This document shows, one piece after another, positions 3,674 through 5,737 of a stretch of DNA of 5,737 nucleotides (positions are counted from its first letter, which is position 1; every line of letters starts with the position of its first letter). The translations under genes and the position numbers were made by a program. Location: NCBI RefSeq assembly GCF_000331775.1, contig NZ_CAPJ01000478.1:1-5737 (forward strand), read 5' to 3'. The DNA is from Xanthomonas translucens pv. translucens DSM 18974 (GTDB lineage Bacteria > Pseudomonadota > Gammaproteobacteria > Xanthomonadales > Xanthomonadaceae). The notes under the pieces are model-generated. The model worked only from the letters and a program-made list of their open reading frames with translations. It ran no database searches and was not told the DNA's origin.

Positions 3674-5737
3674 TCACGGATGGCTGCTCCGATGGCCTCT
3701 ATGGTCGATGCGGCGACTGCCAGGCGCGGCAGCGTCGCCAGGGCGTGCCTGCAACAGCGGACTAAGCACGTCCGAGCCGATCGTGGCGCGGTGCACTTTC
3801 GCGTCCGTATTGCCAAGCGCTCGCATCAGCGTCTCCCAGCGCTTGCCCAGATTTTTCTCCTTCGCGGTCTTGAGATGGACCGCGGCGAACGTCTTGTAGT
3901 TGAGGGACGCCAGCGCGTTCGCGGCTACCGGCGTGGCCGTGTGCAGATGCACGAACCATGGCGCCGGGCGCTGGCCGTCGGAGAGCGGTTTGTGCTCGAT
4001 GCGCACTTCGAACAGGGTGCCGCGATCTCCGCTGTCTGCCTCCGACGGCAGCCGGATCGGGTCATCCACCTGGGCGATCTCGTTCATCGCCAACAACCGC
4101 GCCAGATGGACCGAGCGTGGCTGCGTATCGCACTTCAGCGCATCGACTTCGCGTGTCCGCACGCGCTGCTCGATCAGTTCCAGAACTTGCAGCCGCTCGT
4201 TGAGTGGGCCGATCCGTGGGTCATCCGCCGGCAGTTTGGCGGTTGCCTGCCGCAGTTGCTCGCTGCTGCCGAACCAGCCCCGCACCGAGGCCCTCACGAA
4301 ATCGAAGCCGCTGGCTGCATCCTGATCGGCGTCGTGCAGCATCTTTTCGACGTTGCCGGTGTCTTTGCCGAGCCTTTTCGCTATCTGGATGAAGTCCGCG
4401 CCCAGCGCGTTGACCATCGCCGGTTCCAGTGCAACGCTTTTCAGCAGCGTATCCGCCTGCCTTTGCGCGAGCGTGCGCGTGTCGCCGGGGGCGGCCGGGG
4501 ATGCCGGCATGGCGCTGGGTCCCGCGGTCGCGCGCTTGCCGCGCGACTTGCGTGACTTGCGTGCCGGTTCTGGCGCGCTTGGCGCGGGCTGCTCCTCGAG
4601 CGCTGTCGCTGGCTGCGGCAGGGCCGGGCGCCCACCACCGCTGGCAGCGCGGCAAAGATCCAGCAGGCACTGCCGATACTCGGTGAGCGCCTGCGCCAGG
4701 TCGAGCATGGTGCGCCAGGTGCCTTCGTCCTTGTCGTCCTCGATGAACGCGGCGACATCCAGGCACAATCCCGACCCGATCCGGCCATGGTGTTCTGCAT
4801 AGTCCTCCATGACGGCGATATGCTTTGCCAGCACCTGCGGGGTTACCTGAGCGCCTATTAGCAGGGGAATGGAATGGTTCAAGATCGCATGGTTCAGCAC
4901 CTGGACGGCCTCGGGCACCGCCTCGCCCAGGTAGTGATTGGCCTCGCGCAGCTCGTCCATGCGGGGCTTTAGCGTGTGCATGCCGATGGTTTCGGCGCTT
5001 TCCACCTGGCCTTCCAGCTTAAGAGTGTAAATCTCGGTGAGCATGTTGCGGATCGCCTGCATCGACTCATAGCAAGATCCAAGGTGAGTCTTGAAGATCT
5101 GCAGCATGTATTCGATCTTGTCGCGGGTTTTCTTCAGCGTTCCCGGCGCCTTCACGTAGTTCACGAACTCATCCATCGTCGCCCGGTACTTGTCGATTTT
5201 CTGCAGATACCCCCGCCACTCCTCAGGCTGTTGGCGCGCGATGGCTTCCTTCGGTATCAACCGCACGTCGGGCGCGTACCGATTCAGCAAAGCCGTTGGT
5301 GCGCTCAGATCGCGCTTCCATTTTTCTTCCAGCAGCTCGTCGCACGTTGTATAGCCGACCGTTGCCGCCCTTCCGAAAAGGGTCAATAGCTCCAATTCCA
5401 ATTTCCATGAATTTTCTTTTAGCAGGCAGCCGCGCGCATTCAAGTAGGCAAATGCGTCCAGGCCCTGTCGGGCCGTCTGTATGGCATCATCGATAAACCT
5501 CAGCCTGTCCATAGGTGCGAGTTTTTTCTCAGAATCCGTATCCTGCGCAGGGCCCAAGATTTTTTCCTGAAAAAAAGCCGCTTTCTCTTTCGATTTGTGC
5601 AAATCTTTCGTTTTCTGCGCTATCTCATCGGATAACGCATTGCTCACTTCGAGCTGCGTCATTACCGACAAGAGATCGGTGCCGGGCATGGACCGCGACG
5701 TCCCCCGCGATGGCCCCGCCGCGCTCGCGGCCGAGCG
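3674..5737 (-). CDS. xopP: XopP-like type III secreted effector (RipH/HLK family), 5' end probably outside window
   Basis: The frame is open from the window edge to TGA at 3676-3674. Counting from the first ATG in view (5689) gives 671 residues. Sixteen more in-frame codons up to the edge read RSAASAAGPSRGTSRS, a Ser/Ala/Gly/Arg-rich stretch like a type III secretion signal, so the true start is probably further out. Residues 1-345 are helical and highly charged. Residues 350-404 form a Pro/Ala/Ser linker with the basic cluster RKSRKSRGKR (377-386). Residues 405-645 are a second domain containing WFVHLHT (578-584) and AAVHLKTAKEKNLGKRWE (602-619). The His-Leu-Lys at 605-607 fits the Ralstonia HLK (RipH) effectors, the relatives of XopP. 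XopP proteins are injected into plant cells and suppress immunity; rice PUB44 and Arabidopsis EXO70B1 are reported targets. No catalytic motif is recognised. The promoter, and any PIP box, lies outside. The 5' part is AT-rich compared with its neighbours. Confidence 0.78.
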   Translation of the reverse strand, partial: RSAASAAGPSRGTSRSMPGTDLLSVMTQLEVSNALSDEIAQKTKDLHKSKEKAAFFQEKILGPAQDTDSEKKLAPMDRLRFIDDAIQTARQGLDAFAYLNARGCLLKENSWKLELELLTLFGRAATVGYTTCDELLEEKWKRDLSAPTALLNRYAPDVRLIPKEAIARQQPEEWRGYLQKIDKYRATMDEFVNYVKAPGTLKKTRDKIEYMLQIFKTHLGSCYESMQAIRNMLTEIYTLKLEGQVESAETIGMHTLKPRMDELREANHYLGEAVPEAVQVLNHAILNHSIPLLIGAQVTPQVLAKHIAVMEDYAEHHGRIGSGLCLDVAAFIEDDKDEGTWRTMLDLAQALTEYRQCLLDLCRAASGGGRPALPQPATALEEQPAPSAPEPARKSRKSRGKRATAGPSAMPASPAAPGDTRTLAQRQADTLLKSVALEPAMVNALGADFIQIAKRLGKDTGNVEKMLHDADQDAASGFDFVRASVRGWFGSSEQLRQATAKLPADDPRIGPLNERLQVLELIEQRVRTREVDALKCDTQPRSVHLARLLAMNEIAQVDDPIRLPSEADSGDRGTLFEVRIEHKPLSDGQRPAPWFVHLHTATPVAANALASLNYKTFAAVHLKTAKEKNLGKRWETLMRALGNTDAKVHRATIGSDVLSPLLQARPGDAAAPGSRRIDHRGHRSSHP

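Noticed and set aside
3209..4555. A 448-codon plus-strand open frame spanning the end of hglS and the effector region
   Set aside because: It overlaps two supported genes and the intergenic repeat, and its composition (Arg, Pro and Ser runs) is that of an out-of-frame shadow.
1..5737. tRNA, rRNA, CRISPR array, transposase, toxin-antitoxin or phage-defence genes
   Set aside because: I found no cloverleaf-like segment, regularly spaced repeat or recognisable protein of these types. The genes present are explained as metabolic, secreted and effector genes, so I do not claim a new multi-gene system.

Overview
The window looks like chromosomal DNA of a plant-associated Xanthomonas, or a very close relative in the Xanthomonadaceae. 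Three things point there. Most of it is very GC-rich (one line sampled in the hglS gene is about 75% GC). It carries REP-like palindromes with a GGAG head of the TGTGGGAGCGAC...GTCGCGA type, which I associate with Xanthomonas and Stenotrophomonas. The minus-strand gene on the right resembles the Xanthomonas type III effector XopP. The repeat type might hint at a translucens-like lineage, but this is only a guess.

Layout from left to right. (1) Position 2-175, plus: the last 57 codons of an EF-hand calcium-binding protein. (2) 197-964, plus: a complete HAD-superfamily hydrolase. (3) 1174-1716, plus: a small secreted protein of unknown function, with a well-formed promoter whose -10 lies 6 nt before the ATG (probably a leaderless mRNA) and a perfect 17-bp palindrome in the promoter spacer. 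(4) 1717-2127: an intergenic region with a GC-rich hairpin and a doublet of inverted REP sequences. (5) 2128-3489, plus: a DUF1338 / HglS-type 2-oxoadipate dioxygenase/decarboxylase with its metal-binding His-His-Glu set intact. (6) 3490-3673: a convergent intergenic region with hairpins that resembles a dispersed Xanthomonas intergenic repeat. (7) 3674 to the right edge, minus: a XopP-like (RipH/HLK family) effector whose reading frame stays open to the window end, so its start is probably outside.

The first four genes look like ordinary housekeeping or accessory genes and do not form an obvious pathway. HglS acts in lysine catabolism. The effector differs from its neighbours in base composition: 5401-5640 is about 47% GC by hand count, whereas the 48 bases just beyond 5689 are about 85%. 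This fits horizontally acquired, mosaic effector DNA next to core genes. I see no tRNA, rRNA, CRISPR array, transposase or phage gene. I also see no clear evidence of an undescribed multi-gene system. The points most worth checking are the promoter-embedded palindrome at 1148-1164, the mosaic 5' end of the effector and the REP doublet.
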